Positions 8,798 through 18,902 of a stretch of DNA of 64,000 nt are shown one piece after another. The notes under the pieces are model-generated. The model was not told the DNA's origin, searched no databases, and saw only the letters and a program-made list of their open reading frames with translations. The DNA comes from Marinimicrobium locisalis (GTDB lineage: Bacteria > Pseudomonadota > Gammaproteobacteria > Pseudomonadales > Cellvibrionaceae), in contig NZ_JBDLLG010000003.1 of NCBI RefSeq assembly GCF_039822625.1, positions 124,001 through 188,000 on the forward strand, given 5' to 3'. The stretch's first letter is position 1; each line of letters begins with the position of its first letter. Made by a program: the position numbers and the translations under genes.

Positions 8798-9700
8798 ATG
8801 GAACAGCCTGCAGTCACTCATGCCATGACCGTCGATGTCGAAGACTATTACCAGGTCGCGGCCTTTTTTGACGTGGTCAAACCCGAGGACTGGGAGCAGT
8901 GGCCCTCTCGCGTGGAAACCAACACCGACCGGCTGCTGATGTTGTTCGACGAGGCGGGCATTAAGATTACCTTTTTCATTCTCGGCTGGGTGGCCGAGCG
9001 TCATCCGGAGCTGGTCAAGCGAATACAGGCCGAGGGCCATGAAATCGCCTCTCACGGCTACAGCCATCAGCTGATCTATACCCAAACGCCCGAGGTGTTT
9101 CGGGAGGAGACCGCCCGCTCCAAACAGATTCTCGAAGATATTACCGGCACCGCCGTCACCGGCTACCGAGCCGCCAGCTACTCCATAACCCGACAGTCGC
9201 TCTGGGCACTGGATATTCTGGCGGAGCTGGGGTTCACCTGGGATTCCAGTATTTTCCCCACCCGGCATGACAATTACGGCATTCCGGGGAGCCCGGAAGA
9301 ACCCTACCGGATCATTACCCGCAGCGGCGCCGAACTGACCGAATTCCCTTTGACGACCGCGAAGGTGATGGGACAGGCCGTGCCCGCCGCCGGCGGGGGT
9401 TACTTCCGCCAGTACCCCTACGTACTGTCGCGCTGGCTGTTTCAGAAGGCGAGCGACGGCGGCCGCAAGCCGCAGATTTTCTATCTGCACCCCTGGGAGA
9501 TCGACCCGGAACAACCCCGCATCCCCAATGCCAGCTGGTTTTCACGCTTTCGGCACTACACCAACCTCCATCGCTGCCTACCGCGACTGGAACGGATGAT
9601 CGAGGACTTCCCCTTCGGCACCATGAGCGAAAGCCTGGGTACGGTTACCCTCAATAAAACCTTGGATTTACGGGAATTCGACACAAAGAAAGCCGCCTAG
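8798..9700 (+). CDS. Polysaccharide deacetylase of the XrtA-type exopolysaccharide locus (NodB homology + DUF3473)
   Basis: This 300-residue protein has the NodB-fold metal motif MTVDVEDYYQ near residues 10-19, where the first Asp is catalytic. The zinc histidines are in ASHGYSHQLIY near 85-95. ITGYRAASYS follows, and the DUF3473 extension carries FYLHPWEIDPEQPR near 230. This arrangement is typical of deacetylases in XrtA/PEP-CTERM exopolysaccharide clusters. It would remove acetyl groups from the HexNAc-containing polymer or its intermediate. No signal peptide is seen, so action may be cytoplasmic or on the lipid-linked unit. AAGG lies 8 nt before the ATG. It is the last visible gene of the plus-strand exopolysaccharide set. 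Confidence 0.88.
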   Translation: MEQPAVTHAMTVDVEDYYQVAAFFDVVKPEDWEQWPSRVETNTDRLLMLFDEAGIKITFFILGWVAERHPELVKRIQAEGHEIASHGYSHQLIYTQTPEVFREETARSKQILEDITGTAVTGYRAASYSITRQSLWALDILAELGFTWDSSIFPTRHDNYGIPGSPEEPYRIITRSGAELTEFPLTTAKVMGQAVPAAGGGYFRQYPYVLSRWLFQKASDGGRKPQIFYLHPWEIDPEQPRIPNASWFSRFRHYTNLHRCLPRLERMIEDFPFGTMSESLGTVTLNKTLDLREFDTKKAA

Positions 9701-9782
9701 GTCGGCTGACGGATAGACGAACGCGGTCAGACTCTGTAAAATCGCGCCCTCTTGACGACAGGACGTCATACAAGTCGTTTTT

Positions 9783-9859
9783 GCACCCGTAGCTCAGTTG
9801 GATAGAGTAGCGGTTTCCGAAGCCGTTGGTCGCAGGTTCAAATCCTGCCGGGTGCGCCA
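9783..9859 (+). tRNA. tRNA-Arg (anticodon CCG)
   Basis: A complete 77-nt cloverleaf is visible. The acceptor arms GCACCCG/CGGGTGC have discriminator G and an encoded CCA at 9857-9859. The D-arm is AGCTCAGTTGGATAGAGT, the anticodon loop is TTCCGAA, and the T-arm is GCAGGTTCAAATCCTGC. It decodes CGG. A terminator follows directly. Its 3' 16 bp, plus the terminator, are repeated 143 bp downstream. Confidence 0.95.
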
Positions 9860-10037
9860 TATTGATGAGGCCCGTGCTTTGCGCGGGCTTTTTTATGCGC
9901 ATCCCGTTGGATTGCCGGCCACCGGTCAGAGACCGGCGTCGTTCGGCTCGGACGCGAAGCGGTGCTTCGCAAACGTCCGGCCTCACCCTGCCGGGTGCGC
10001 CATATTGATGAGGCCCGCGCTTTGCGCGGGCTTTTTT
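9844..10037 (+). repeat. Direct repeat of the tRNA-Arg 3' end plus terminator (51 bp, two copies)
   Basis: Copies at 9844-9894 and 9987-10037 differ at one base. Each holds the last 16 bp of the tRNA (through CCA), a spacer and the terminator. The 92 bp between them lack a tRNA body. They contain two hairpins: CCGGTC/GACCGG at 9922-9936, and GCGAAGC/GCTTCGC at 9954-9970 inside a wider CGGACG/CGTCCG pair. The arrangement fits either a decayed tandem tRNA copy or an attL/attR-like scar. The second copy supplies another plus-strand terminator at 10013-10037. Confidence 0.8.
9870..9894 (+). terminator. Rho-independent terminator of tRNA-Arg
   Basis: Stem GCCCGTGC (9870-9877) pairs with GCGCGGGC (9881-9888), with one G-U pair and a TTT loop. 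Six T residues follow. Confidence 0.85.
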
Positions 10038-10040
10038 GGT

Positions 10041-12455
10041 TTACAGCTTGTCGAACGCGTCGGTAAGCAGGCAGTCGTAGCGACGGGCGTCGTACTCCTG
10101 CAGTTTGGGAACATCCTCCTCGCGAATTAGCCCCTTGGCCGCCGCATCCTTCAAGCGCTCTTCCAACGTTTCCCCGGTAACCTCTCCCTTCGCTTGGGCG
10201 CGCACGAAGTTGCTCCAGGTGGGCTCCACAGAGAGCAGCATCTGATAGGTGGTTTCCACTCGGCCCACCGGGTCCTCCGGATTGTCGTTTTCATACACGT
10301 ACGGCCGGAAAGCCTTGCGTACAGGGTTATCTTCCATAATCAGCCCACCCAGCTTGCGGATGGCGTGGTCGTCCGGTTTGGAGAGAATCCGGCCCAGCGG
10401 GAAGGCGATCCACTTCACCACACAGGCCAGTGCCCGGACAGGGAAGTTGCGGTAGAAGTCGTACAACGCTTCCTGCGCCGTATAGAGCGCATAGCGCAGG
10501 GCGTAGTCGGCGTGCGCATCCTCTTCGTCGGTACGCCCATGCGTTGAGTGGTACTTCAAAATCGAGCAGGCAATGAACAGCTGGCTGTGAACGTCGCCCA
10601 GCCGGGCCGAAAGCATCTCGCGGCGTTTAAGGTCACCGCCGAGAATGCCCAGCGCCAAGTCCGAAGTCACCGCCAGAGTCGAGCTCAGCAAGTTAATGCG
10701 CTGATACCAACGACGGCTGAAGTCATCCGCATTTTCCGGCACGCCGCTGAATCGCGCTCGGGTGATCCCCATAACCTTGATTCGCGCCACGTTGCTGAAC
10801 AGGTGGCCCAGGTGGCGAATAAAGAGCTTGTCAAAATCTTTCAAGCCCTGCTCCTGGTCTTCGGCCTGGATGGCCTGCAGCTCTTCAAACAGGTAGGGGT
10901 GGCAACGCATGGCGCCCTGGCCGAAGATCATCAGCGAACGGGTGAGAATATTAGCCCCTTCCACGGTAATCGCCACCGGTACGCTCTGGTAGGGCAGCGC
11001 CAGGAAGTTACGCGGGCCGTGCTGAATGGCCCGGCCACCCACCACATCCATACTGTGGTTTACCACTCGGCGCATCATTTCCGTGGCGTGGTACTTGGCC
11101 ATGGCGGTCATGACCGAGGGAGCGCCCGTTTCCAGCCCTTTGGTGACCATCTGCCGAAAGGCTTCCATGGTATAGGCGCAGCAGGCGATATCTGCCGTTG
11201 CTTCCTGAACGCCCTCGAACTTGCCGACTTCGGTGTTGAACTGGCGGCGAATGCGAGCGTAGGCGCCGACGGTACGATAGAGCATTTCGCCACTGGCCGT
11301 GGACAGGGCCGGAAGGGAAATACCCCGACCGGCGCCCAGGCATTCAATCAGCATGCGCCAGCCCTTACCGGCCATGGGCGCCCCGCCGATGATCCAGTCC
11401 ACAGGAATAAAGACGTCTTCCCCTTTAATGGGTCCGTTCATAAAGGGCGAACCGGGATGGTGCCGCTTCCCGATCTCTATTCCGGGGTGGCTCGCCGGCA
11501 GCAAGGCGCAGGTGATGCCGTAGTCACTCTTGTTCTGGTCGCCCAGCAAGCCATCCGGATCGTGCAGCTTAAACGCCAGCCCCACCACGGTGGCTATCGG
11601 TGCGAGGGTGATCCAACGCTTGCTGAAGGTCAGTTTCAAGCCGACCACTTCTTTGCCTTCAAACTCGCCTTTGCAGACAATGCCCACATCGGGAATAGAG
11701 CCCGCGTCAGACCCGGCTTCGGGACCGGTCAAGCCAAAACAGGGGATTTCACTGCCGTCGGCCAAGCCGGGCAGCCAGCGCTGTTTCTGCTCATCGGTGC
11801 CGTATTTCATCAACAGCTCACCCGGGCCGAGTGAGTTAGGCACCATGGCGCTCACCGCGGCGGTGCCGGAACGGCTGGCGATTTTGCTCATGATCCGGCT
11901 CTGGGCGTAGGGGCTGAAATCCCGCCCACCGAACTCTTTGGGAATGATTAGCCCCAGAAAACCTTTGTCTTTCAAAAACTGCCAGGCTTCCGCGGGCAGA
12001 TCTTTGAGGTGGTGGTGAATCTCATACTCATTGAGCATATCGCAAAGCTCGGTCACCTCGTTATCGAGGAAGCCCTGTTCTTCATCGCTCAGTTGGGGCA
12101 AGCTGATCTGGGCAAACTCGTGCCAGTCGGGGCGGCCACTGAATAGGTCTTTTTCCCACCAAGTGGTCCCGGCTTCCATCGCCTCGCGCTCGGTCACACT
12201 CATACTGGGCATGGCATTGCCCAGCACCTGATACACCGGCTTGGACAAAATCGGCCGTCGCAGCGCCGGAACGTTAAGAATCAGGAGAACCGCGGCCAGA
12301 GGTATCACCAGCCATAGGGACCACATCGCCGGCGAGATAAAGCCCAGCAGAAACCACGCCAGGGCCACAATGGCCGAGCCCAGTGGCAGAGGAATTCGCC
12401 GGTAAATCACCACGGAGATGACGACCAACAGCAGAATAATCGACAGCAAAAACAT
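10041..12455 (-). CDS. fadE: Acyl-CoA dehydrogenase FadE
   Basis: This 804-residue enzyme carries out the first, FAD-dependent step of beta-oxidation. The length matches the enterobacterial FadE family (about 814 residues), not the 380-residue acyl-CoA dehydrogenases. Two to three N-terminal hydrophobic segments (residues 1-65) anchor it to the inner membrane. The dehydrogenase core then shows FGLTGPEAGSDAGS near 240 and the C-terminal catalytic region with ITVEGANILTRSLMIFGQGA near 500. DUF1974-like sequence fills the C-terminal part. The start has GGGAG 8 nt upstream. It stands alone and is convergent with the tRNA-Arg unit. It would channel long-chain fatty acids to energy metabolism. Confidence 0.95.
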   Translation of the reverse strand: MFLLSIILLLVVISVVIYRRIPLPLGSAIVALAWFLLGFISPAMWSLWLVIPLAAVLLILNVPALRRPILSKPVYQVLGNAMPSMSVTEREAMEAGTTWWEKDLFSGRPDWHEFAQISLPQLSDEEQGFLDNEVTELCDMLNEYEIHHHLKDLPAEAWQFLKDKGFLGLIIPKEFGGRDFSPYAQSRIMSKIASRSGTAAVSAMVPNSLGPGELLMKYGTDEQKQRWLPGLADGSEIPCFGLTGPEAGSDAGSIPDVGIVCKGEFEGKEVVGLKLTFSKRWITLAPIATVVGLAFKLHDPDGLLGDQNKSDYGITCALLPASHPGIEIGKRHHPGSPFMNGPIKGEDVFIPVDWIIGGAPMAGKGWRMLIECLGAGRGISLPALSTASGEMLYRTVGAYARIRRQFNTEVGKFEGVQEATADIACCAYTMEAFRQMVTKGLETGAPSVMTAMAKYHATEMMRRVVNHSMDVVGGRAIQHGPRNFLALPYQSVPVAITVEGANILTRSLMIFGQGAMRCHPYLFEELQAIQAEDQEQGLKDFDKLFIRHLGHLFSNVARIKVMGITRARFSGVPENADDFSRRWYQRINLLSSTLAVTSDLALGILGGDLKRREMLSARLGDVHSQLFIACSILKYHSTHGRTDEEDAHADYALRYALYTAQEALYDFYRNFPVRALACVVKWIAFPLGRILSKPDDHAIRKLGGLIMEDNPVRKAFRPYVYENDNPEDPVGRVETTYQMLLSVEPTWSNFVRAQAKGEVTGETLEERLKDAAAKGLIREEDVPKLQEYDARRYDCLLTDAFDKL

Positions 12456-12604
12456 ACAGGTTCTCCCTTTCTTATCCGACGAGAGGGCTCAGTCTCCGGC
12501 CCTCGCAATTGCCTCTGCCCCATTCGACAGGAATGGATCAGAGGTCCCGTAACAATAGCGTACTTTGAAGCGTCCTTGGGAGTATTCTACCCACTTTTTG
12601 AGCG

Positions 12605-13960
<1,356 letters not shown>

Positions 13961-13962
13961 CG

Positions 13963-14676
13963 TTATACCTCTCCCATCAAGTCCACAGGGCGGGCAAGTT
14001 CGCGCAAGTCCCGTCGGGTGTCAAAGGCCGAAGCCAACGCCCGGTCGTGGCTGACAAACACCAAGGTGCTCCCGGTCTCCGCCACCTGTTCCAGCAACAG
14101 CGTCATAAAGGCATCCCGGTGGTCACTGTCCAGCGCCGAGGTGGGCTCATCCGCCAGCAGGATTTCCGGCCGTGATATCAGCGCCCGGGCCACCGCCACC
14201 CGCTGTTGTTGCCCCACACTCAATTGACTGGCGGGTTGGTGATCCTGGGTCTCGGGCAAACCCAGCCGGCGCAACAAATCGTGGGAGCGCTCCCGGACCC
14301 GGTCCGTCTCCCGGGCGAAATGGGCGGCCAGGCCGACATTCTCCAGCACGCTCAGGTAAGGAATCAGGTTGAATTGCTGAAACACCACGCCAATGTGACG
14401 CGCCCGAAAGCGATCCCGGGCCCGGCCGGAAAGCTCGCTCATGGATTGTTCCAGCAGCTCCACCCGCCCATTCTGTGGCAGAATAATGCCCGCCAACAGG
14501 TTCAGGAGGCTGGTCTTACCCGACCCGGAGGGGCCATACAAGAACAGCCGTTCCCCGCGGTTGAGCACCCAGTTGGGAATGTCGAGCAGGGGCGGTTGGT
14601 CCGGCGACCAGGAAAACTGAACGTCTTTCAGTACAATCGCGGGAGACGAAGCGCCTTGAGTGTGGTCTCTAGTCAT
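13963..14676 (-). CDS. ABC transporter ATP-binding protein (LolD/MacB-type)
   Basis: This 237-residue ATPase has Walker A GPSGSGKTSLL near residue 50, signature LSVGQQQRVAVARAL near 155 and Walker B ILLADEPTSALD near 178, with an H-loop SHD near 213. The TSALD after Walker B is typical of the LolD/MacB/FtsE subgroup, which partners FtsX-like permeases. It is translationally close to the permease gene (2-bp gap). AAGGA stands before the ATG. Its 5' end lies only 32 bp from the divergent DUF3299 gene, so at least one of the two promoters must lie inside the neighbouring coding sequence. Confidence 0.9.
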   Translation of the reverse strand: MTRDHTQGASSPAIVLKDVQFSWSPDQPPLLDIPNWVLNRGERLFLYGPSGSGKTSLLNLLAGIILPQNGRVELLEQSMSELSGRARDRFRARHIGVVFQQFNLIPYLSVLENVGLAAHFARETDRVRERSHDLLRRLGLPETQDHQPASQLSVGQQQRVAVARALISRPEILLADEPTSALDSDHRDAFMTLLLEQVAETGSTLVFVSHDRALASAFDTRRDLRELARPVDLMGEV

Positions 14677-14708
14677 AATCCTTAATTTCAGTCATGGAGT
14701 CAGAACCT

Positions 14709-15320
14709 ATGCGCTGGTATCAGCCGTTGCTTGTTGTCTTGGGGGCCTTATGGACCGCATTGGTCGCGGCAGATTCCCCAAAAACCATCGAATGGACCGA
14801 CCTCATGCCCGAAGAGGACTTGCAGTTGCTGGAGGCCATGCCGAGCGTGGACCACGGGGACGCCGAAGAGGAGGATGCCATAGAAGCCCCCGCGAGCAAC
14901 AGCCTGCGCCCGGAAAACCGACAGTTGAGCCGCGACGTGGAAAATGCCATCGCTCAGGCCATGGCACCGAAAGGTAAAGGCAAACGGACCTGGGAAGACG
15001 CTCTGGTCTCCACCCGCACCCGCCCGGAGTTCGACAACACTGAGATACGCCTGCCCGGCTTTATCGTGCCCCTGGAGTTCGACGACGCCATGAACATCAG
15101 CGAATTTTTCCTGGTGCCCTACTATGGCGCATGCATCCATGTACCACCCCCGCCTCCGAACCAGATTATTTTCGTGCGCTATCCAGAGGGCCTTCAGCTT
15201 GAAAACCTGTACACCCCCTTCTGGGTGTCCGGCACTTTACACATCGAGACGGTGGAAAACGACACGGCCCTGTCATCTTACTCCATGGCGGCCGATAAGA
15301 TTGTCGAGTACCGGGAGTAG
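14709..15320 (+). CDS. DUF3299-family periplasmic protein
   Basis: This 203-residue exported protein starts MRWYQPLLVVLGALWTALVAAD, a signal peptide cleaved near residue 20. An ATG 15 bp further upstream is in frame, but GGAG lies 9 nt before the chosen ATG, inside that extension. The mature part carries the conserved block RLPGFIVPLEFD (near 115) and VPYYGACIHVPPPPPNQ (near 140), the core of DUF3299. These proteins occur beside LolD/FtsX-type ABC genes in zinc-responsive clusters. The invariant Cys and His in the ACIHVPPPPPNQ block suggest metal or thiol chemistry, but no activity is established. Confidence 0.82.
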   Translation: MRWYQPLLVVLGALWTALVAADSPKTIEWTDLMPEEDLQLLEAMPSVDHGDAEEEDAIEAPASNSLRPENRQLSRDVENAIAQAMAPKGKGKRTWEDALVSTRTRPEFDNTEIRLPGFIVPLEFDDAMNISEFFLVPYYGACIHVPPPPPNQIIFVRYPEGLQLENLYTPFWVSGTLHIETVENDTALSSYSMAADKIVEYRE

Positions 15321-15327
15321 GGGCCGA

Positions 15328-16323
15328 TCAGGCCGCCACCCGTAGGGCTTCGAGCTCCCGCTGCACGGCGTCGGCATCAAATGGGGCCACATCAATCAGC
15401 TCAATCCGGCTGTCGGAGGTTTCATCCAGTTCGGTGACGCTGATCACCCCATCCTGGCCGTTAAAGCTAAAGACACCTTCGTCGGTAATCATCACTGCCT
15501 TGACCCGGGCCGCCTCCAGCCCATTTAACCAACTGAACAGGTCATGAAAGCCAAAAGCCCAGTCCGGGGTCATGACCCAACCACAGCTGTAGTGGCCCTG
15601 GCCCCGGTTCTCCCGCCGCAGTAACGGTTCGCCTTCCGGCAGGGACAGGACCTCTTCGACCGGCCCCTGCGGAGCGCGCAGCCGATCCTCCCGGTGAGCG
15701 TGGGGATGTTGCAGAGGCCGCTCCCGGTGGGGCTCATCCAGCCAGTGCGGCTCGATTGCTCCCTGACTGACCGTTTCCACCCGCACTTTGGGCGGGTCGA
15801 ACGCCCCGGCCGTTTCCTCCCAGCGCACCCAGTCCTCGGGGGCACAGAGGTCGGCTTTGTTGGCCACCAGCACATCGGCCACGGCCAGTTGGTCAACGAA
15901 GTTGGCATTGTCGGTATAGCGGGGGTCGGCAAGTTTGCGCGGGTCTACCAGAGTCACGGCGGCTCTGAGTTCAAGGACCTGCTGGTAGAAAGGTCCCTTC
16001 AAAGTACCGAGAATCTGGGCCGGGTGGCCGAGCCCGGTAGGCTCGATCAGCAGGCGATCGGGTCGCTCCTTGCCGAGCAGTTGATTCAGCGCCACGGTCA
16101 TGGGCAGGCCCGCCACGCAGCAAATGCAGCCACCGGGCACCTCCTTCACCCGAGCGCCACCATCGCGCAGCAGGGCGCCGTCAATCCCCACCTCACCAAA
16201 CTCGTTAACCAGAACCGCCCAGGTTTCCCCGGCTGGCTTGTTCGCCAACAAATGGCGAATAGCGGTGGTTTTCCCCACGCCGAGGAAGCCAGTAATCAGA
16301 TTGGTCGGAACGGCTTGTGCCAT
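15328..16323 (-). CDS. COG0523/CobW-family metallochaperone GTPase
   Basis: This 331-residue G3E GTPase has Walker A GFLGVGKTT near residue 13, the metal motif GGCICC near 70, an ELIEPTGLGHP-like switch (LLIEPTGLGHP) and the base-recognition NKAD near 155. A histidine-bearing linker (PHAHRE) precedes the CobW C-terminal domain. Members under Zur control act in zinc allocation during starvation. The start at 16323 has GGAG 9 nt upstream; a start five codons earlier lacks one. A near-perfect Zur-type palindrome lies 28-46 bp upstream. It is convergent with the DUF3299 gene, 7 bp away. Confidence 0.88.
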   Translation of the reverse strand: MAQAVPTNLITGFLGVGKTTAIRHLLANKPAGETWAVLVNEFGEVGIDGALLRDGGARVKEVPGGCICCVAGLPMTVALNQLLGKERPDRLLIEPTGLGHPAQILGTLKGPFYQQVLELRAAVTLVDPRKLADPRYTDNANFVDQLAVADVLVANKADLCAPEDWVRWEETAGAFDPPKVRVETVSQGAIEPHWLDEPHRERPLQHPHAHREDRLRAPQGPVEEVLSLPEGEPLLRRENRGQGHYSCGWVMTPDWAFGFHDLFSWLNGLEAARVKAVMITDEGVFSFNGQDGVISVTELDETSDSRIELIDVAPFDADAVQRELEALRVAA

Positions 16324-16350
16324 GCAGTCACTCTCCATTGTTAATTTATC

Positions 16351-16369
16351 TATGTTACGTTATAACATA
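16351..16369 (-). promoter_or_regulatory. Zur-box-like palindrome upstream of the COG0523 GTPase
   Basis: TATGTTACGTTATAACATA carries 7-bp inverted arms (TATGTTA/TAACATA) with the spacing of the gammaproteobacterial Zur box (TGTTATAnTATAACA-type). It sits 28 bp before the start codon, where bound Zur would block RNA polymerase. The same class of site occurs at znuA/zur in this window. Confidence 0.7.
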
Positions 16370-16456
16370 TATAAACTCACTGGCCACGCACCGCTGGATG
16401 ATGGCTCGTCATCGCGTTGAGGCCACCGGCAAGCCAGCCAAGTGCGGCCTTGCATT

Positions 16457-18037
16457 CTAGCCGATCTGACACCGGTTCCGGCCCCCGGCCTTAGCCGCGT
16501 AAAGGGCTTGGTCCGCTCGACCAAACACGCTGCTGGGGTCTTCCCCCTCCTGAAACTGGGCAATGCCGAAGCAAACGGTAATGGTGAGCGGCTCTTTCTT
16601 GTAGTGAAAGGCCATGTCCGCCAGGGCCGCCCGAAGGTCGTCCAGTACGGATAACGCCTCCTCATCCCGGGTCTCCGGCAGTAAAAGAACAAACTCCTCG
16701 CCCCCGTAGCGGCCAAAGAAGTCCACTTCGCGCAGGCGCCGGCCAATGGCCTTGGCGATCACCTTCAGAACCCGATCACCCGCCTGGTGGCCAAACTGGT
16801 CGTTAATTCGCTTGAAGTGGTCCACGTCGCAAACGGCGAGGGTCAATGGGCGACCGTAGCGTTTCCAGCGCTGGACTTCATGACTCAGACGCTCCTCATA
16901 GGCTTCCCGGTTGGGCAATTGAGTTAGGGGGTCGTGGGTGGCCTTGTGTTGATGGCGACGCAAGTTCTCCCGGTTTTCTTCCGCCTCGCGCTCCATTTCA
17001 TTGACTCGGGTGGCCAGTTGTTCGAGCTGGTTGGTCAAAGGGGCGCTTTCGCTCTCTTTTTGCTGGAACTGGCTGAGACTTTCGCGAATTTGCCCCAACT
17101 GACTCGCCACCTGGGTTTTCAACTGCGATAGATCCCGGGCGGACTCGACGCTGGCGGCCAGCGAATCACAGCGGTTAGCCATGGCCTGACGCAAGCTATC
17201 GCCGGCCTCCCGGCGTACCGCTTCATGGGAGGCGGCCCCGCCGATAATCTGGGCGATGTCCTGTAGCTCGTGATTGACGGAGTTGAGGTAGCCGGCAAAC
17301 ACCCGGTTGGCCGCCAGCCAAGAGTGCACGACCAGATCCCGCACCTCTTCCAGAAAACCGGGCAGCTCCGCCAAGCTCACCCCTTGCTGGAGGCGGGCCA
17401 TCAAGCCATCCAACGCTTCAGTTCCGGAGTATTCGGTATTGACCGCATTAATCAGCCCTTCCAGTACCCCGTGAATTTCAGCCTGAAACCCCTCTGGCAC
17501 GGCGCCACCCGAGGCCCGCCCGCCCCGCAGGCGCCCTATCAGTCCCGGTTTGGGGTCGCGGTTCTGCTCTATCACCTGTTGCTGAAGCTCGGCGAGCTGC
17601 TGAAGCAGGGCGGGGAACAGCGCGAACTTCTGGCTGCGCATGGGCAAGCGGTTAAGGTAATGGTTGAGCTCACGCTTTAGCTCCCTCGGCGGGCCCAGGG
17701 ACTGGAGCTGCTTCACCAAGGCGGACAGGGCGCTCAAAATCTCGCCATCTATCTGTTCGCGGCGCAGCTCAAACCCGCTCACACACTGGCTCAACTGCTC
17801 CGTGAGCTCCGGCAATCGCTCGGACGAGGGGTCCGAGCGAAGGGCCCGACGCAGCTCGTCAAGCACCTCATCGAGCTCGCGGTCCTGACCGTCCGCCACA
17901 ATACTGAGCTCCACCAAAGCCCGGCGAAGCCGCTGGTAGCGTTCGCTCGACTCTCGCTCCAGGGCTTCGTGCGCATCCAGCGCCGTCAGGTATTTTTCCC
18001 GCCACACAGCACTATCGTCCGAGGCTCGAAGAGTCAT
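16457..18037 (-). CDS. GGDEF diguanylate cyclase with long coiled-coil N-terminal region
   Basis: This 526-residue cytoplasmic protein has a C-terminal GGDEF domain (about residues 360-525). The active site is RYGGEEFVLLLPE, and an inhibitory I-site REVD lies five residues before GGEEF. It is therefore predicted to make c-di-GMP and to be product-inhibited. The 350-residue N-terminal part has no membrane segments. It is helical, with Glu/Arg/Gln-rich coiled coil near 310-360, and I recognise no sensor domain. The ATG at 18037 is chosen over the frame's extension by 25 codons because the protein then begins with a soluble helix and GGAAA precedes it. No partner gene is adjacent. Confidence 0.88.
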   Translation of the reverse strand: MTLRASDDSAVWREKYLTALDAHEALERESSERYQRLRRALVELSIVADGQDRELDEVLDELRRALRSDPSSERLPELTEQLSQCVSGFELRREQIDGEILSALSALVKQLQSLGPPRELKRELNHYLNRLPMRSQKFALFPALLQQLAELQQQVIEQNRDPKPGLIGRLRGGRASGGAVPEGFQAEIHGVLEGLINAVNTEYSGTEALDGLMARLQQGVSLAELPGFLEEVRDLVVHSWLAANRVFAGYLNSVNHELQDIAQIIGGAASHEAVRREAGDSLRQAMANRCDSLAASVESARDLSQLKTQVASQLGQIRESLSQFQQKESESAPLTNQLEQLATRVNEMEREAEENRENLRRHQHKATHDPLTQLPNREAYEERLSHEVQRWKRYGRPLTLAVCDVDHFKRINDQFGHQAGDRVLKVIAKAIGRRLREVDFFGRYGGEEFVLLLPETRDEEALSVLDDLRAALADMAFHYKKEPLTITVCFGIAQFQEGEDPSSVFGRADQALYAAKAGGRNRCQIG

Positions 18038-18114
18038 AGTAAAGTTTCCGTCAATCAGAAAGCGGCTTAATGCAGTATAGCTGCTCCCGACCTTTAGTGT
18101 CGGCAGAAACAACA

Positions 18115-18136
18115 GCGCCCGCTAAAAAGCGGGCGC
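18115..18136 (-). terminator. Hairpin downstream of dsbA
   Basis: A perfect 8-bp GC stem (GCGCCCGC/GCGGGCGC) has a T-rich loop and lies 32 bp after the dsbA stop on the minus strand. The following T tract is poor (TGTTGTTT), so termination is likely but not certain. Confidence 0.5.
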
Positions 18137-18167
18137 TTGAGTGTAGCGGTGTTCAGTGGCGGTGGGA

Positions 18168-18806
18168 TTAGAGCTCGTCGGCTCGAATTTGCTCCACCAA
18201 GTAGTCCACCACCCGCAGCATTTCGCTGTGGCTGCCGGTCATCCGGGAACTGACCCGGTATTTGCCGTCCACGACCATCTCCGGGGTGCCGGTGATCTTG
18301 TAACCGCGCACGCGGGAATCCGCCTGGCGAACCTGACTGGTAATGCCAAAGGAGTTAAAGGTCTTGAGCACGGTCTCCTTGTCGGCGCCGTAGGTCGCCA
18401 GGAAGTCGGCCCATTGCTCGGCGTTGTTAAAGCGCTTGCCTTCCTGGTGTACCGCGGTGAACACCGCCATATGCACTTCATCGAGCAAGTCCAGCGCTTT
18501 GGCGGTGTAGAAGCCCCGGGCGTAGGCCTCCATGGTCGCATTCCACATGGCCGGCGTCTGCACTACGACGACGTCGTCCTTCTGTTCTTTTTTCCAGCTG
18601 CGAACCAAGGGCTCAAAGTTGTAACAGTGCCCACAGGTGTAGGCAAATACCTCCACCACTTCAATCTTGTCGGAGGTACTGGTGGGGACCGGCTCGGCCA
18701 GGGCGACAAAGTCTTCGCCTTCCTGGTAGTTGGCCTCGCCTTCCGAATCCTGGGCGACCGCGGACAGCGACACCATCATCGCCAGCATACCTAACACAAT
18801 GCGCAT
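18168..18806 (-). CDS. dsbA: Thiol:disulfide interchange protein DsbA
   Basis: This 212-residue periplasmic oxidase inserts disulfides into exported proteins. The chosen ATG at 18806 starts a signal peptide (MRIVLGMLAMMVSLSAVAQ). The thioredoxin fold carries the active site CGHC near residue 57 in EVFAYTCGHCYNFEP, and the cis-proline loop is GTPEMVVDGKYRV near 178. An upstream in-frame start would hide the signal peptide and is rejected. It lies 96 bp downstream of the cytochrome c4 gene in the same orientation, the arrangement seen in Pseudomonas next to engB and polA. Confidence 0.93.
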   Translation of the reverse strand: MRIVLGMLAMMVSLSAVAQDSEGEANYQEGEDFVALAEPVPTSTSDKIEVVEVFAYTCGHCYNFEPLVRSWKKEQKDDVVVVQTPAMWNATMEAYARGFYTAKALDLLDEVHMAVFTAVHQEGKRFNNAEQWADFLATYGADKETVLKTFNSFGITSQVRQADSRVRGYKITGTPEMVVDGKYRVSSRMTGSHSEMLRVVDYLVEQIRADEL

Positions 18807-18902
18807 AATTGACTCCACTCTTTGCTCGTTCTGCTCGTTATCGGTTATTTTCCGCCGGCACATCGGCGGCCCGCTCGGACTTTAGGGCCGCCCAAGCGGC
18901 AA

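Noticed and set aside
10548..11834. 428-codon open frame antisense to fadE
   Set aside because: A mirror frame produced by the GC-rich third positions of fadE; the product is low-complexity and lacks any domain.
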